Notes: a model not told the origin generated them from the letters alone. Numbered from the stretch's first letter, positions 1 through 9,536 are shown. The stretch: DNA of 17,341 nt from Pleurotus djamor (GCA_029747585.1 JAPEVF010000936.1:1-17341), one strand, 5' to 3'. Numbers and translations: made by a program.

Positions 1-292
1 AAAAAATTGTCCACAAAACAGGTTGACGCACATACAAGCATCGAAGTGTTGGTTCATAGTGACAAGGGGGAGATCGGGGAGGTAGGTGGAGGGGGAGGAA
101 GGGAAAGGGTAAACTGATGAATGGATGCGAGGTTGTGAACAACACGAGAACGGCCTACATGGAAGGGGGAGGGAGGAAAGGGATGGAGGACCTGGAAGAT
201 AGGATACAATTGGGACAGGGAGACAACGTTAGGGTTAATCGGGTATTGATTATGCTCTATGTGGGTACAAGTTATATGTGCGTGCAAAACAT
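1..292 (-). other. 3' flank of PMA1
   Basis: This stretch lies downstream of the PMA1 stop codon and probably includes its 3' UTR. I see no gene in it; the short open frames on both strands have no family resemblance or splice support. The plus strand is strikingly purine-rich at about 63-110 and 160-190, with G runs at 66-70, 76-79, 91-95, 101-103 and 107-109, so the PMA1 transcript would carry C/T-rich tracts here. I saw no clear AATAAA on the minus strand. Confidence 0.5.
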
Positions 293-3200
293 TTATGCGG
301 TGCGAGAGGGATTGCGGGCCAACGTCTGACCGACGCGTTGGGCCTGGATCGAGCTGAAGCGTTGTAGCTCCTCGGGTTTCATCGAAATCTTTCCACCAAA
401 GCCAACCTTGCGTGACACACGCTTGATGAAAGATACACGATTGGAGTAGAGGGACTCGTGGATGGAAGCGGCGCGTGATTGGGTGCGGTGCATCTCGAGG
501 CCAGATTGCTTGACAAGGTCGGCTTGCTTGCGTTCGTGACGGGCACGGAGGTATTTGATGACGGTGGCTTTCATGGCGAACTTGATCCAGTCAAGAGGGA
601 TGAACCAGATAATGTTCTAGACGAAAACGAATGAGTAAACGGTCGGTGGCAGAAAACACGATGTTAGACTTACCCAGACCCAGACAATACCGATCCATCC
701 ACCAGAGATACCACGGATGTTAGTGAAGCCCCAGTTGGCGTAGGCGGCGATGATGGACGAGACAAGCTGGGCAATACCGAAAGCACCCATGAGAGCGAAC
801 GATGGACGCTCCATGAAGAAGAATCCATGCGAACGGGTGACGAAGATCAAAGCCTGCGAGATAATGGCGACCTGGAGGTAAACAACCATGTGCAATTGCC
901 TGTCGTTGGGGTCGGGGCGGGTACCAGGAGCATTGTCGAGGGAAACACCGAATTTGTCTTGGAAGAACGTAGTCTCCATAATGACGACAACGAGGATGAT
1001 CCTAAAATAGAATAGTAAAACAAGATTGAGTTTCTGACATCGCTAGGAAGGAATGAAAGAAGACTAACGTTGACAGCGTCAAATACAAGCCGTAAGCGAC
1101 AGCATAGGCGAAGATCTCAGCGAGATCCCAACTATCTGGTGTCATCGAGGGCAGGACACGATCGACGGAGAGGGTCATGATGGTACCATCGTTGAGGAGG
1201 GCAATGATAAGAACCATGAATGGAGGGAACTCGAACTTGTAGGCGAAGACAAGGATGGCGAAGCAGACGACGATACGGATGGTGACAGCGCAAGCGTAGA
1301 TGGAGTAGTTACGCATACGTTGGAAGATGATACGGGATCCGCGAATGGCGTGGACGATGGTGGAAAGACCGGGCTCAGTAAGAACGATATCAGCAGCACC
1401 ACGAGCAGCGTCGGTGGCACCCTCGACAGCGATACCGACGTTGGCACGGGAAAGAGCGGGGGCATCGTTAGCACCGTCACCAGTCATGGCGCAAAGGTGA
1501 CCAAGACCCTGGAGACGCTTGACAATCTCGTACTTGTGTTCGGGGAAGACACCAGCGAAACCGTCGGCATCCATGATCATCTCGTCCAAGTTGCGATGCT
1601 TGCTTCCGGGGGAAGGTCCATCCTTGAGCACCTTAGCGGGGTACATGTGGTCACCCATACCGAGACGACGACCGGTTTCCTTTGCAATAGCGAGCTGGTC
1701 ACCAGTAACCATCTTGACCTTAACACCGAGAGCGACAGCGTCATCGATGGTCTGCTTGGTATCGTCACGGGGAGGATCGAAGATGGCGAGGAGACCAATA
1801 AGCTCGAAACCGTTACCCTCAGCCTCGAAGTCATCACCATCAACCTCCTCGTAAGCGACAGCGAGAGCGCGGAGACCACGGGTGGCGAACTCCTCGACAT
1901 CAGCTTCCAAGCGGTTCTCAACTTCTTCAGTCTTGTTGCGCGTGCAAAGTTCGATGATGATACCGGTCATACCCTTGGTGACACGCTTAAGCTTGCCAGT
2001 AGACTCTTCGCGGTAGGTAATTTCGGTACGCTTGTCGACAGGGTTGAAGGGCTTGAAATCGAGGAGCTTGATACCGGCACGAGCGCGGGATGGGTCGCCG
2101 ATGGCCTGGACAACGGAAGTATCGATAGCATCCTGGTTCTCGGTACGAGAAGCGTAGGCAGCGAGAAGGATAACATCGTCGGCGGAGAAGGGGCCGTATG
2201 TACGAATGGTGTTGCGATCAATGGTGAGCTTGTTGGTCGTGAGTGTTCCGGTCTTGTCGGAGCAAAGAATGGTGACACCAGCCAATTCTTCAATGGCAGT
2301 GATACGGGTGACGATAGCCTTGTGCTTGGCAAGTTGTTGGGCACCGACAGCGAGGGTGACGGACAGGACGGTAGGCATGGCAATGGGAATACCACCAATC
2401 AAGAGCACTAGGATGTTGTCGAGACCGCGACGGTAAGAGAAGCGGAAACCGGCGTAAAGGACGAGGATTTCAGCAAGAACGAAAATACCAATGGCGACCA
2501 AACAGAAAGATCCGATTTGAGCAAGAATCTTCTGCAAGTGACCAGTGGTGTCATCGTCTTGGCCGACCAACGAAGCGGCACGACCGAAGAAGGTGTTGGC
2601 ACCAGTGGAGATAACGACACCTTCGGCTTCACCCTGTTTACAGGTCGAACCGCTATAAATAACCCTGTATCAGACCCTGCTCTCCACAAAAAACAAACAA
2701 ACAGATAACGCACGAGAAACACTGGTCACCGTTCTTCTTGGATTGCGGGAGGGATTCACCAGTAAGAGCGGCTTGATCGATAGATACGTTGATAGCCTCG
2801 GTGAGACGACAATCAGCGGGAACGATGTCACCAATCTTGAACGAGACCATATCTCCGGGAACGAGCTCAGCGGATTCGATTTCCCTCCAAGCTCCAGCAC
2901 GCTTGACCTTGGCCTTGGGGGCAAGGGAGTCCATGAGGGCCTTGACGGCGTTACCAGCGTTCCTTTCTTCGTAGAAACCGATACCAGAGTTGACCAACAG
3001 AAGGAGGACGATACCGACGAAATCTGGCCAATCTGGTGCACGGTGTTCACCATTTGACAGAGCGATAGCGACGAGAGCAGCGGCTTCCATGACCCATGAG
3101 AGGGGATTCCACATGAACGACAAGAACTGTTCGCGGGTCAATTCATGATGAGCCGAGAAGTAAACGGAAGACGTACCTGCAGGAAGGGGTTCTGTTCCTC

Positions 3201-3633
3201 CGACTCCAGCCTGTTTGGACCAAAGAGTTCCAAGCGACGAGCAGCCTCGTCATCCGTTAAACCATTTTCATCACACTGCAAGAGCGTGAAGACATCCTCG
3301 ATGACGATAGTTTCCAGGTCGACTTTCTCCTTGTCATAGAGATCCTCAGCCTTCAACTCAATCTGAAAAGCAGCAATTACGATACGCTTCCAAGGGGAGT
3401 GGAAAAAGAAGGCAAACCTTGGACATGTCAACATTTGCGTCTGCAAGTTGGCATTCGAACTAAATTACTGTGCCACGAAAGCGAAGAACTGGGTGAGACT
3501 TACGAGTTGCTTTTTCCTCTTCATGGCCGAAATCCTTATATTCCCTCTTCTTTGGTACAGGTTGTTCGCCGCTAGAACGGCTAGATGCTACGACGGGCGA
3601 ATCGCCCTGTTCCTTTTCTATGTTTCCTGTCAT
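293..3633 (-). CDS. PMA1: Plasma-membrane H+-ATPase (P-type, P3A), complete
   Basis: This ATPase pumps protons out across the plasma membrane and builds the gradient that powers nutrient uptake. Spliced exons, 5' to 3': 3633-3504, 3440-3418, 3362-3177, 3126-2714, 2652-1069, 1001-674, 616-293. All phases agree and give 995 aa, the usual family length. Visible motifs are TGES near residue 235 (actuator), DKTGT with phosphorylated Asp383, TGDGAND near 641 (hinge), and paired membrane segments after residue 114 and across roughly 700-905. The usual KGAP nucleotide-site motif reads KGMT at 477-480. The C-terminal tail (about 905-995) is basic and Ser-rich (RAAS, NRVS, KRVS), as expected for the phosphorylation-controlled regulatory domain. 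The start was chosen because ATG 3633 follows a CT-rich leader and opens the only frame joining the acidic N-terminus. Exon 2 is only 23 nt. Introns are 50-67 nt. Confidence 0.98.
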
Positions 3634-4005
3634 GGTGAATGGACAAGAGAGGTCGGGGGTGGAGGGGGGAAGAGGGATCTAGGGATTAAACCCTGCGCTG
3701 CCTAGAAATTACGACTAGGGCGAGGAGGTGGGCTGGCGGTGAGGAGGAGGAGGACGGGGGATGTGATGGTTCAGAAGGAAGGAAGGCGTTGGCGGCTGCC
3801 GGTATGTTGGCTTTTATTTCAGACGATACCTGGTAAGATCAGCGTAAACAGGGACAAACAATGGCAGATTGGGAGATGGGCTTCGGCGACCCTCGGCTCA
3901 GTCAACTCAACGAACCGTTATCTTGAAGCATAAAGTTAGCAAATCCCGAGGAATATAAATTGTCCGCTTCGTCCGCTCGAGTGGTTCTACGCTCTAACCC
4001 CGTCC
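3634..4005 (-). promoter_or_regulatory. PMA1 promoter and 5' leader
   Basis: On the PMA1 sense strand this region is strongly pyrimidine-rich just before the start codon (about 3640-3690) and again at 3718-3765, including five CTC/GAG triplets near 3741-3755. Such CT blocks are typical of highly expressed fungal genes. A TATA-like ATTTATATTC lies at 3951-3960, about 320 bases upstream of the ATG, and a CCAAT pentamer lies near 3866. The true start site is unknown, and a 5' UTR intron cannot be excluded. Confidence 0.5.
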
Positions 4006-4029
4006 AAAATAAATAAGTAAATAAATAAT
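4006..4029. repeat. AAAT/TAAA tetranucleotide microsatellite
   Basis: A short, slightly imperfect run of AAAT/TAAA units (with one AAGT interruption). It is the most A/T-rich spot upstream of PMA1 and could be nucleosome-poor promoter DNA or simply a microsatellite. Confidence 0.7.
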
Positions 4030-4758
4030 ACGCGACCTGCGTGCAGAGTGCTTCTGAATTAACTAGCACCAGCTTGGTCGCATACGAAATGCCATGCCAA
4101 GCATCCACTCGCGCTATCCTTCGCTCACGGGGCTTGGCTTCTCTTAGGTGCAAGACGTCCAACTGGGGGAGATGGACTCATGGAAATGGAAATGGGGACG
4201 CGAGAAGAGGGAGACTCCGTTTCACAAAAATCACTCCATGCAACGCCTTCTGACATTCTCTCTGATCCCAATAAAACATAGCCCCGGGACTGGAGACTGC
4301 CATAGAAACCGATCTCACCGGTCCTCATCAACTTGTGCATATTTCCCCACACAGAGGTCAGTTCATCGAGCTCGACAACGTCAAAAAGCAGTGACTGGTT
4401 GACCCGAGCAAGAGCTGACCTTGACAGGCGCTCCGATACAGCTCCTGGGTCGTCGCATGGGCAGTCCAAGGCGTGACCACGTAGCTAAGTGGACACAAGG
4501 ATCTGGGAGTTGCCACGCTGAGCTCAATTTGCTACTAGCGTTCCAATGGCGTCCGAGCCCAAGGGCCGACCAGCGCATGTAACGCTTTCTACGGCGACGA
4601 GGAACAATTCGCACAGACGCATGCGACGCCATCGAAGCCTTTCATCATCGCGCTGACCATCCGACCGATCATTTTCTCCTGGAACAAATATCACGCCAAG
4701 CCACGTGGCTATAGGCCCGCGTCCCTCGATCAATCTCCTCCCAGCCAATCCCATTGCT
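4030..4758. other. No gene assigned
   Basis: Open stretches exist on both strands (minus 4125-4469, minus 4524-4754, and a plus frame open from an acceptor-like TTGCTACTAG at about 4528 through 4794). None resembles a family I know, and codon-position bias does not separate them. The plus frame could be upstream coding sequence of the spliced candidate that follows, because it runs straight into that candidate's first donor site at 4795. Confidence 0.3.
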
Positions 4759-5235
4759 ATGATATTCCAAGAAGAACATACTCTATTGCTGCTGGTAAGT
4801 CCTGCAGCAACAATCGCAGAGTCGACTTGGAGACCGTGCTAATTCGTTGCTAACTCACTAGATTTATTCGTATGTTTTTTCTGCTAGCTCAGGTCCCCGA
4901 ACATAAACAGATGCCCCCTTGTCGTCGGACCGATACCTCCAACGCCTCCCCCTTTCTTCATTTCAAAGATCGTCACAAGTTATTCACCAAGGGGCAGCCC
5001 GCCGGCACCTCCAACAACAAATGAAGTGCACGACATCAACCCCCTCGTGTCGAGGGCCAACGATTATCACAACCCACCTCTTCTTCCAAACCTTCACAAT
5101 GGAATAATCGACCCGTACTCCCGTTCAGCCGGACACTTACTTTACAAGCTTACCGTGACCACGAGCGAGCGGTCTGGCAAGAATGTCATCGACGATACCG
5201 CCGAGAGACGCCGTCTACTTCCTGTTGCTGCTTAA
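4759..5235 (+). CDS. Putative small spliced gene, unknown function
   Basis: The support is splice signals rather than homology. A canonical intron lies at 4795-4861 (GTAAGT donor, TGCTAAC branch site, CACTAG acceptor), and a shorter possible one at 4870-4910 (GTATGT to AACAG, 41 nt). Splicing both joins exons 4759-4794, 4862-4869 and 4911-5235 into a 122-aa frame. It starts MIFQEEHTLLLL, is Pro-rich in the middle (PIPPTPPPFF, SPPAPPTTN) and ends at TAA 5233-5235. The N-terminus is mildly hydrophobic but not a clear signal peptide. A competing frame enters from upstream (from about 4529), uses the same introns and stops at 5022-5024 (TGA); it has slightly better wobble bias. The locus is probably transcribed on the plus strand, but the reading frame is not settled. 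No family is recognised. Confidence 0.3.
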
Positions 5236-6747
5236 CACTTATCCGCTTACATAGTTAACGGAGACATCGATTCGCAACAACCAACAGCAAGATATCAACA
5301 ACTCGTCGGACGCGAACGGAAGCTTCGCTTATTCTCATGACGTCGCCGCTTCGAGGATTATCCGGCTGCGCTTCACAGAACACGCAGGTGACAGGCGAAA
5401 CCGTCGGCAATAGGAAGTGGGCATTGGGCTAATGGGTATTCGATGCACGGTAAGCAGCGGACGCAAACACTATCATGATCATCCACAAATCCCTCAATTC
5501 CCCTTGGCTAAAGCTAAGTCTCCGAACAGGAAGTCTACGGAATCTGACGCATGATGCATGATGTAGGTGCTTTATTTATCTCACCCCAATCTTAGTCTCA
5601 TGTTGTCTTCTTACCCCATCAGCTCGACCACCACCGTTATTTGCTTTCGTTTCTTCTGGTGGCCAACTGGTGGCGTCGTTCCAGACGGGCATGGCAAAGT
5701 CTTGGATTCCCCAACCATTGTCGCAGCGAACTCGACTCGACCCCGTTCTCAAATCTCCGTGCTCATTATCTATCGAAGTGACTGGAAGCCGACACCACGC
5801 TGCATGATTGCTTCCCTTGCTGTCTCCGTATTTGAATTGTGGTCAAATCGTCTCCGTCCTTGCACCCCAAATCCCCTTTCTTATAGCACCGCCGCTTCAG
5901 CCCCCATCATCCACCCCCCTTTCAGCAGCGATCTCGCCCACAGTCCCGCAATTTGTACCTGCTCTTATCATCAAGTGGCGATGTTCTCAAGCTCTGGGTT
6001 CTGTAGCCAATTATCGCTCGTGAATTCCGGTCAGATCACGGAGTTCGATCTTAGAAAGTAAATAACAACCTCTTCATGTATGATGGGTGTTTGGGTTATG
6101 CAGTAAGCACCTAACGTACAACATCATAGTTGTTCGTGTATTTATAGAACAATGAACGATGCTGTAATCTTCTCCGTGTGTGTTCTTGGTCTACAGGTTC
6201 CCGGTCACTTCCTATCTTAACTGGACGAGGCTTACAAGGTTGCTGGCGCAGTGCAGGTATTCGGTGCGAGTTCAAGCCGTGGTCACTGTGCGGTATGTAG
6301 CTTCCCACTGAGGTTAACGTTATAATGTTGCGTCCGGTCAATAGAAGACGTCTCAACTTTCATTAGGGACATGCCCGCGTTGACTGCAAGGACGAAGGCC
6401 TTTTTATTTCCACTCGCTTCGGTCAGGGTTGCTATTCATGCGTATTACAAGCAGCTTTTGTTAGGTGCATCCACAGAAGCCCTCGGAACCACACAAGCTA
6501 TCGTCAACTACCCTTGTCCAGGTCTTATAAATAACTGTTGAAATCAGATATCCTCGCAGGATTCCCTATGAACGAATCGCAATACGAACAACATATCCCC
6601 CGGTTATCAAACATACTTAGGTTTGTACTTATGTCGCGTAGATAAGGCATAGAACTAGTTTGAGATTGAAGCGAAGAGATTCAGGCAAGTGGGCAACCCT
6701 TCATCTTGACATGTCCCAGCCAATGACTTACCTGGCATGGCGTAGTC
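5236..6747. other. Gene-poor stretch, no supported gene
   Basis: I see no recognisable protein, RNA gene or transposon end here. A plus-strand frame is open from about 5567 to 6061 (164 codons), but its product is low-complexity Ser/Thr/Pro with no motif, and a second frame over 5808-6023 looks equally good, so neither is called. Intron-like signals occur (GTAAGC at about 5451 to AACAG near 5530; GTAAGC at about 6102 to CTACAG near 6197) without a convincing coding frame around them. A non-coding transcript or a decayed gene is possible. Confidence 0.35.
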
Positions 6748-7000
6748 TCAGATAACGATAACGTCGACGTCCCAAGTCTTACCTTCACCTGAAGCTGAAT
6801 ATGTCAAAATAGCGCCGCAAGCGTACACACCGTCGTCATAGTCTGATGATGAGAATGGATTTAGCCCTAAGGAGATCGAGTACAAGGAGAAAACACTTCT
6901 CTCCCCACAGATTACGGAACAATCCCCAAGGATGTCTCCATAACCATATGACAGTCAGAAATATCACGAGAGACGAGAGAGAATAGATTGGGGAGGTAAC
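6748..7000 (-). CDS. Putative terminal exons of a small gene, possibly decayed
   Basis: On the minus strand, exon 6842-6748 follows a good acceptor (branch GGCTAAATCC, CATCATCAG) and reads YDDGVYACGAILTYSASGEG, then KTWDVDVIVI and TGA. This is compact beta-rich-looking sequence that reads like the C-terminus of a real small protein. The upstream donor is probably GTAATC at 6915 (intron 6843-6915, 73 nt). Only one upstream frame joins in phase, and it has no ATG before an in-frame TGA at 7001-7003. The neighbouring frame, which reads more naturally (SRDISDCHMVMETSLGIVP), is out of phase by one base. This is either a gene whose first exon I have not located or a relic with a frameshift. An alternative ending through a donor GTAAGA inside the last exon is also possible. 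Family unknown. Confidence 0.25.
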
Positions 7001-7122
7001 TCAAGAGACAATTATAACTTTCGACATGTGTCGGAGGGGGAGCAACTTGCTCCACTTGTCATTTCCTTTGACACCCGCTTGCATGCACGAGGGGTCGTAC
7101 GACTTGCACTCGAGCGCAAGCT

Positions 7123-7167
7123 CGAACTCAAACTCTGAAGCCGAAGCTGCGCTGCAGTTTGAGTTCG
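7123..7167. repeat. 12-bp perfect inverted repeat (hairpin)
   Basis: CGAACTCAAACT at 7123-7134 is perfectly repeated in reverse complement as AGTTTGAGTTCG at 7156-7167, separated by 21 bases. A smaller stem (CTTGC/GCAAG) sits immediately upstream at about 7103-7120. There is no coding explanation that I trust. It could form a hairpin in RNA or be a remnant of a mobile element end. Confidence 0.75.
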
Positions 7168-7379
7168 GAAACGTGGGACCTAACAGCCAGGGATGTAAGC
7201 AAATTATAGACATAGCAAACGGGTCACCGGATAACTCACAATCCGCGCAGCCAGAACTTAGAAGTCAATAAACGGATGAGAGCCTCCTGTGTGGCACCAC
7301 CTCAGGTGATTTGGCCTTGCGTCGAGGAAATCGGATCGATAGCAGCTACGGATCACGAATTATACAGGTCGTATGTGTA

Positions 7380-7825
7380 TCACGGTGAATTATATGGGCT
7401 AAGAAGGGGGGCACATGATATTCCCCGTTCTCCGAGCCTGACAGCCTCAAGGTTCGCGACGATGGACAAGCAAAGAGTATGAGCATCGTGCGTCATGTAC
7501 ATCGTGAGCGTTGAGCACGGGAGTAGTAGACGTTGGAGGTGCGTGAAAACGATCTTGAGCTTGAAGCAAGCTTCTTCAAGCAGCACTTCGAACCTTCTTG
7601 TCGATGAGAAGCCATCTGGTTTGCTGGGAGCGAGCATGAGTACAAGAGCAGCGTCCTCGAGGAGAAAGCCCTTGGATCGCTGAAAACCGCAAAAATTACA
7701 AGTCAGCCAAGGTCCAAGGAGCATTCCAGTTAGCGCCCAACAGCATTTGCTTCCACTTCTTCCCTCCAATCTTGGTCCAATCTCAGACTTAATGGAATCC
7801 AAGCTTCATAGATGTGACTAGCCAT
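7380..7825 (-). CDS. Putative two-exon small gene, unknown function
   Basis: On the minus strand, ATG at 7825 opens MASHIYEAWIPLSLRLDQDW and continues to 7742. A likely intron spans 7741-7680 (62 nt) with a weak donor (GTTGGG) but a very good acceptor (TTTTTGCGGTTTTCAG). Exon 2 (7679-7380) continues in phase to TGA, for 127 aa in total. The second part is Leu-rich and helical-looking (LEDAALVLMLAP, LLEEACFKLKIVFTHLQRLL). No motif is recognised. The plus strand has overlapping open frames broken by a stop, which look like shadows. Against a real gene are the poor donor and the lack of any family match. Confidence 0.28.
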
Positions 7826-8244
7826 CGTAAAGCACACGCTCATGAAGAATACCCATGAAAATCAATCTTCTTCTGAGGGAATTATCAGAGTTTGAAGCAA
7901 GTTTGAAGGGGACACCGACCATTTCGCGTCTGCTAGCCGTTCTCTGTATTAAGTCCGCAACGAAGCCAACAAGAGATCCATCTCAACACGGTCATATGCA
8001 TAGGGCCGCATCATGATGTATTCCCTGCTAATCAACCAATAAAACTTCTTCAATGATCAAAGAAGTCGCGCCAATCAATAACGGTGAGACGCAATTTGCT
8101 GCTACTGCTGGGCCTTGGTGTTGGGTCAACAAAACTCATCAGGAGCTTAATTCCCTGTTCTTCCTAGGCTGACGACATTCATAGGACGTTTCAGGATGGG
8201 CGGCCAATCGTTCAGCGATGTTCATCAATAGTCAATGCTCGAAA
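7826..8244. other. Intergenic, nothing recognised
   Basis: I see no gene, RNA or repeat of note. The last 200 bases could be promoter for the plus-strand candidate starting at 8245; a CCAAT-type element (GCCAATC) occurs at about 8070 and again at about 8202. Confidence 0.35.
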
Positions 8245-8539
8245 ATGATGATGGCTCACGCCATCAGCGTCAGTGGCATCATATCGAGGCGAAGTGTCGC
8301 TTTCCCGACTCTTGCCAAGAACAAGTCACTATTCGCTGAGCTGTTCGGTAAGTTCATTTTCAAGGGTTGTCTCGACGTATAATTATAGAACTTATACTGG
8401 CCAATGAGTAGTGATTCATTATATTCACTTGACGATCGAGCAACACCGTATTTGTTTCCTGGTAATTGTCGTGGACAACGACCGCACGCGAAATCAACCG
8501 CACGTCTCACGGCTACAGTCTAAGGACGGACGGGCGTAA
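8245..8539 (+). CDS. Putative small spliced gene with mitochondrial-type N-terminus
   Basis: Exon 1 (8245-8347) begins with three consecutive ATG codons and reads on to SVSGIISRRSVAFPTLAKNK and SLFAELF before a canonical GTAAGT donor at 8348. Arg/Ser-rich, acid-poor sequence of this kind is typical of a mitochondrial presequence. Wobble positions are pyrimidine-rich and first positions purine-rich, as in the neighbouring real genes, so this exon is more convincing than the rest. The acceptor is unclear. AATGAGTAG at 8411 gives a 64-nt intron and a frame open to TAA 8537-8539 (76 aa in all); TTATAG at 8388 gives a 41-nt intron and a quick stop. Further exons may lie downstream. Family unknown. 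Confidence 0.35.
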
Positions 8540-8699
8540 TGCGAATGGGTAGTAGCTGTTGCCGTTATCTGAAAAGGAAGATGTCGAAACCTCGTTAGCC
8601 GCTGTCACCGCCTTTGACCACAGCAGAAGTAAACGCGTTGATGCAATCAACAAGTAGTATATGAATTTCTTGGGTAAATCCAACCGGCTATCTTTGCAG

Positions 8700-8987
8700 G
8701 AGCTAATTATAGGCATGGAATCGTTTTGGACAGGCTATGGGAAGGTGAAGAGTGCTCAATGCATGGACACACGGCAAAGTGGGGTCCCTCATCCTCCTCT
8801 TGCCCATGGACGCATTCGAAATGGTTCCTGTCTCCTTGTCCTCCATTTGAGGACTTACGGGACGCCGTCCAATGAAGGAAGAGCAGTCTCTTCCATTGCG
8901 AGCGCGGTATCTCCGCTCCCTATCACCTGCACACTGAAGCACTTTCACCGTGCGGTCTTTATTCGCTGTGGCCATGGAATGGAATGA
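8700..8987 (+). CDS. Putative coding exon, unknown function
   Basis: A plus-strand frame runs from a good acceptor (CTATCTTTGCAG ending at 8699) through an in-frame ATG at 8715 to TGA at 8985-8987. The product (starting ELIIGMESFWTGYGKV) contains several Cys and His residues but no recognisable motif. It could be an internal or last exon of the gene that begins at 8245; I could not build a phase-consistent join. The minus strand carries an overlapping open frame of similar length, so strand assignment is uncertain. Confidence 0.2.
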   Translation, partial: ELIIGMESFWTGYGKVKSAQCMDTRQSGVPHPPLAHGRIRNGSCLLVLHLRTYGTPSNEGRAVSSIASAVSPLPITCTLKHFHRAVFIRCGHGME

Positions 8988-9285
8988 TGCATGAGCCATT
9001 CATAGCTATGATTCGTCCCCTTCGTCTCTGACCGAGTTTTGTTCCCCGCCAATCGAACGTGACTGAGAATGCTGAGTGAACGTTGTCCCCGCTTCTTGCT
9101 AAGTACTTGGCCAAGTCCATGTGACTGATGTCTGATGTTTCTTCTTCGTGAGTACTTACATGAGTCCTCGGCAAAGGAAGTTTAGGTGGGACCTTCCATT
9201 GAAGATTGAAAAGTATGAAGCTAGAGTAGCATAGGACGCGAGCTCTCTATGTTCAACAAGAGGAACGCCTCAGGTCAGAGGAGGC

Positions 9286-9536
9286 ATGTGCTCCCCGAGA
9301 GAACATATGCCATCTGACATCGAAGTCGCAAGCTTGACAAGCGGTATCAGCGCTGAGAAACGCGATCATGCAGTTAGTGGAGACAAGGAAAGGTACGTTC
9401 GGCCGTAAGACCGTGTCGCACTCGCGTTTGATGCGGTCGGATTATTCTGCTTCCGCCTAGAGTTGGGAAGCCCATCAAGGTACTGACGCTGTCGAAGACT
9501 CTAAGACATCCTCCACGCGACATTCGGGAAGCATAG
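9286..9536 (+). CDS. Putative two-exon small gene or gene end, unknown function
   Basis: ATG 9286 opens MCSPREHMPSDIEVASLTSG and continues to a GTACGT donor at 9393. A 68-nt intron (9393-9460) ends in a strong acceptor (TTCTGCTTCCGCCTAG), and the frame continues in phase through VGKPIKVLTLSKTLRHPPRD to TAG 9534-9536, giving 60 aa. A second optional intron (GTACTG at 9480 to GCATAG at 9536) would change the ending and run to about 9600. This could be the 3' end of a longer plus-strand gene converging on UGGT. No family is recognised. Confidence 0.28.

Noticed and set aside
229..238. Telomere-like TTAGGGTTAA
   Set aside because: Only a single copy; no repeat array.
1320..2411. A 363-codon plus-strand open frame antisense to PMA1
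   Set aside because: It lies wholly inside the largest PMA1 exon; strong codon bias in that gene leaves the opposite strand free of stops. Its product resembles no family and has no splice or start support.
3430..3500. tRNA B-box-like AGTTCGAATGCC in PMA1 intron 1 (minus strand)
   Set aside because: The only A-box-like sequence is about 10 bases away, far too close, and no cloverleaf can be drawn.
5567..6061. 164-codon plus-strand open frame
   Set aside because: The product is low-complexity Ser/Thr/Pro without motifs, another frame in the same place is equally good, and no splice structure supports it.
7559..7581. 8-bp inverted repeat (GCTTGAAG/CTTCAAGC) with a 7-base loop
   Set aside because: Short, and it lies in a possible coding exon rich in Leu/Glu/Phe codons; expected by chance in a window of this size.
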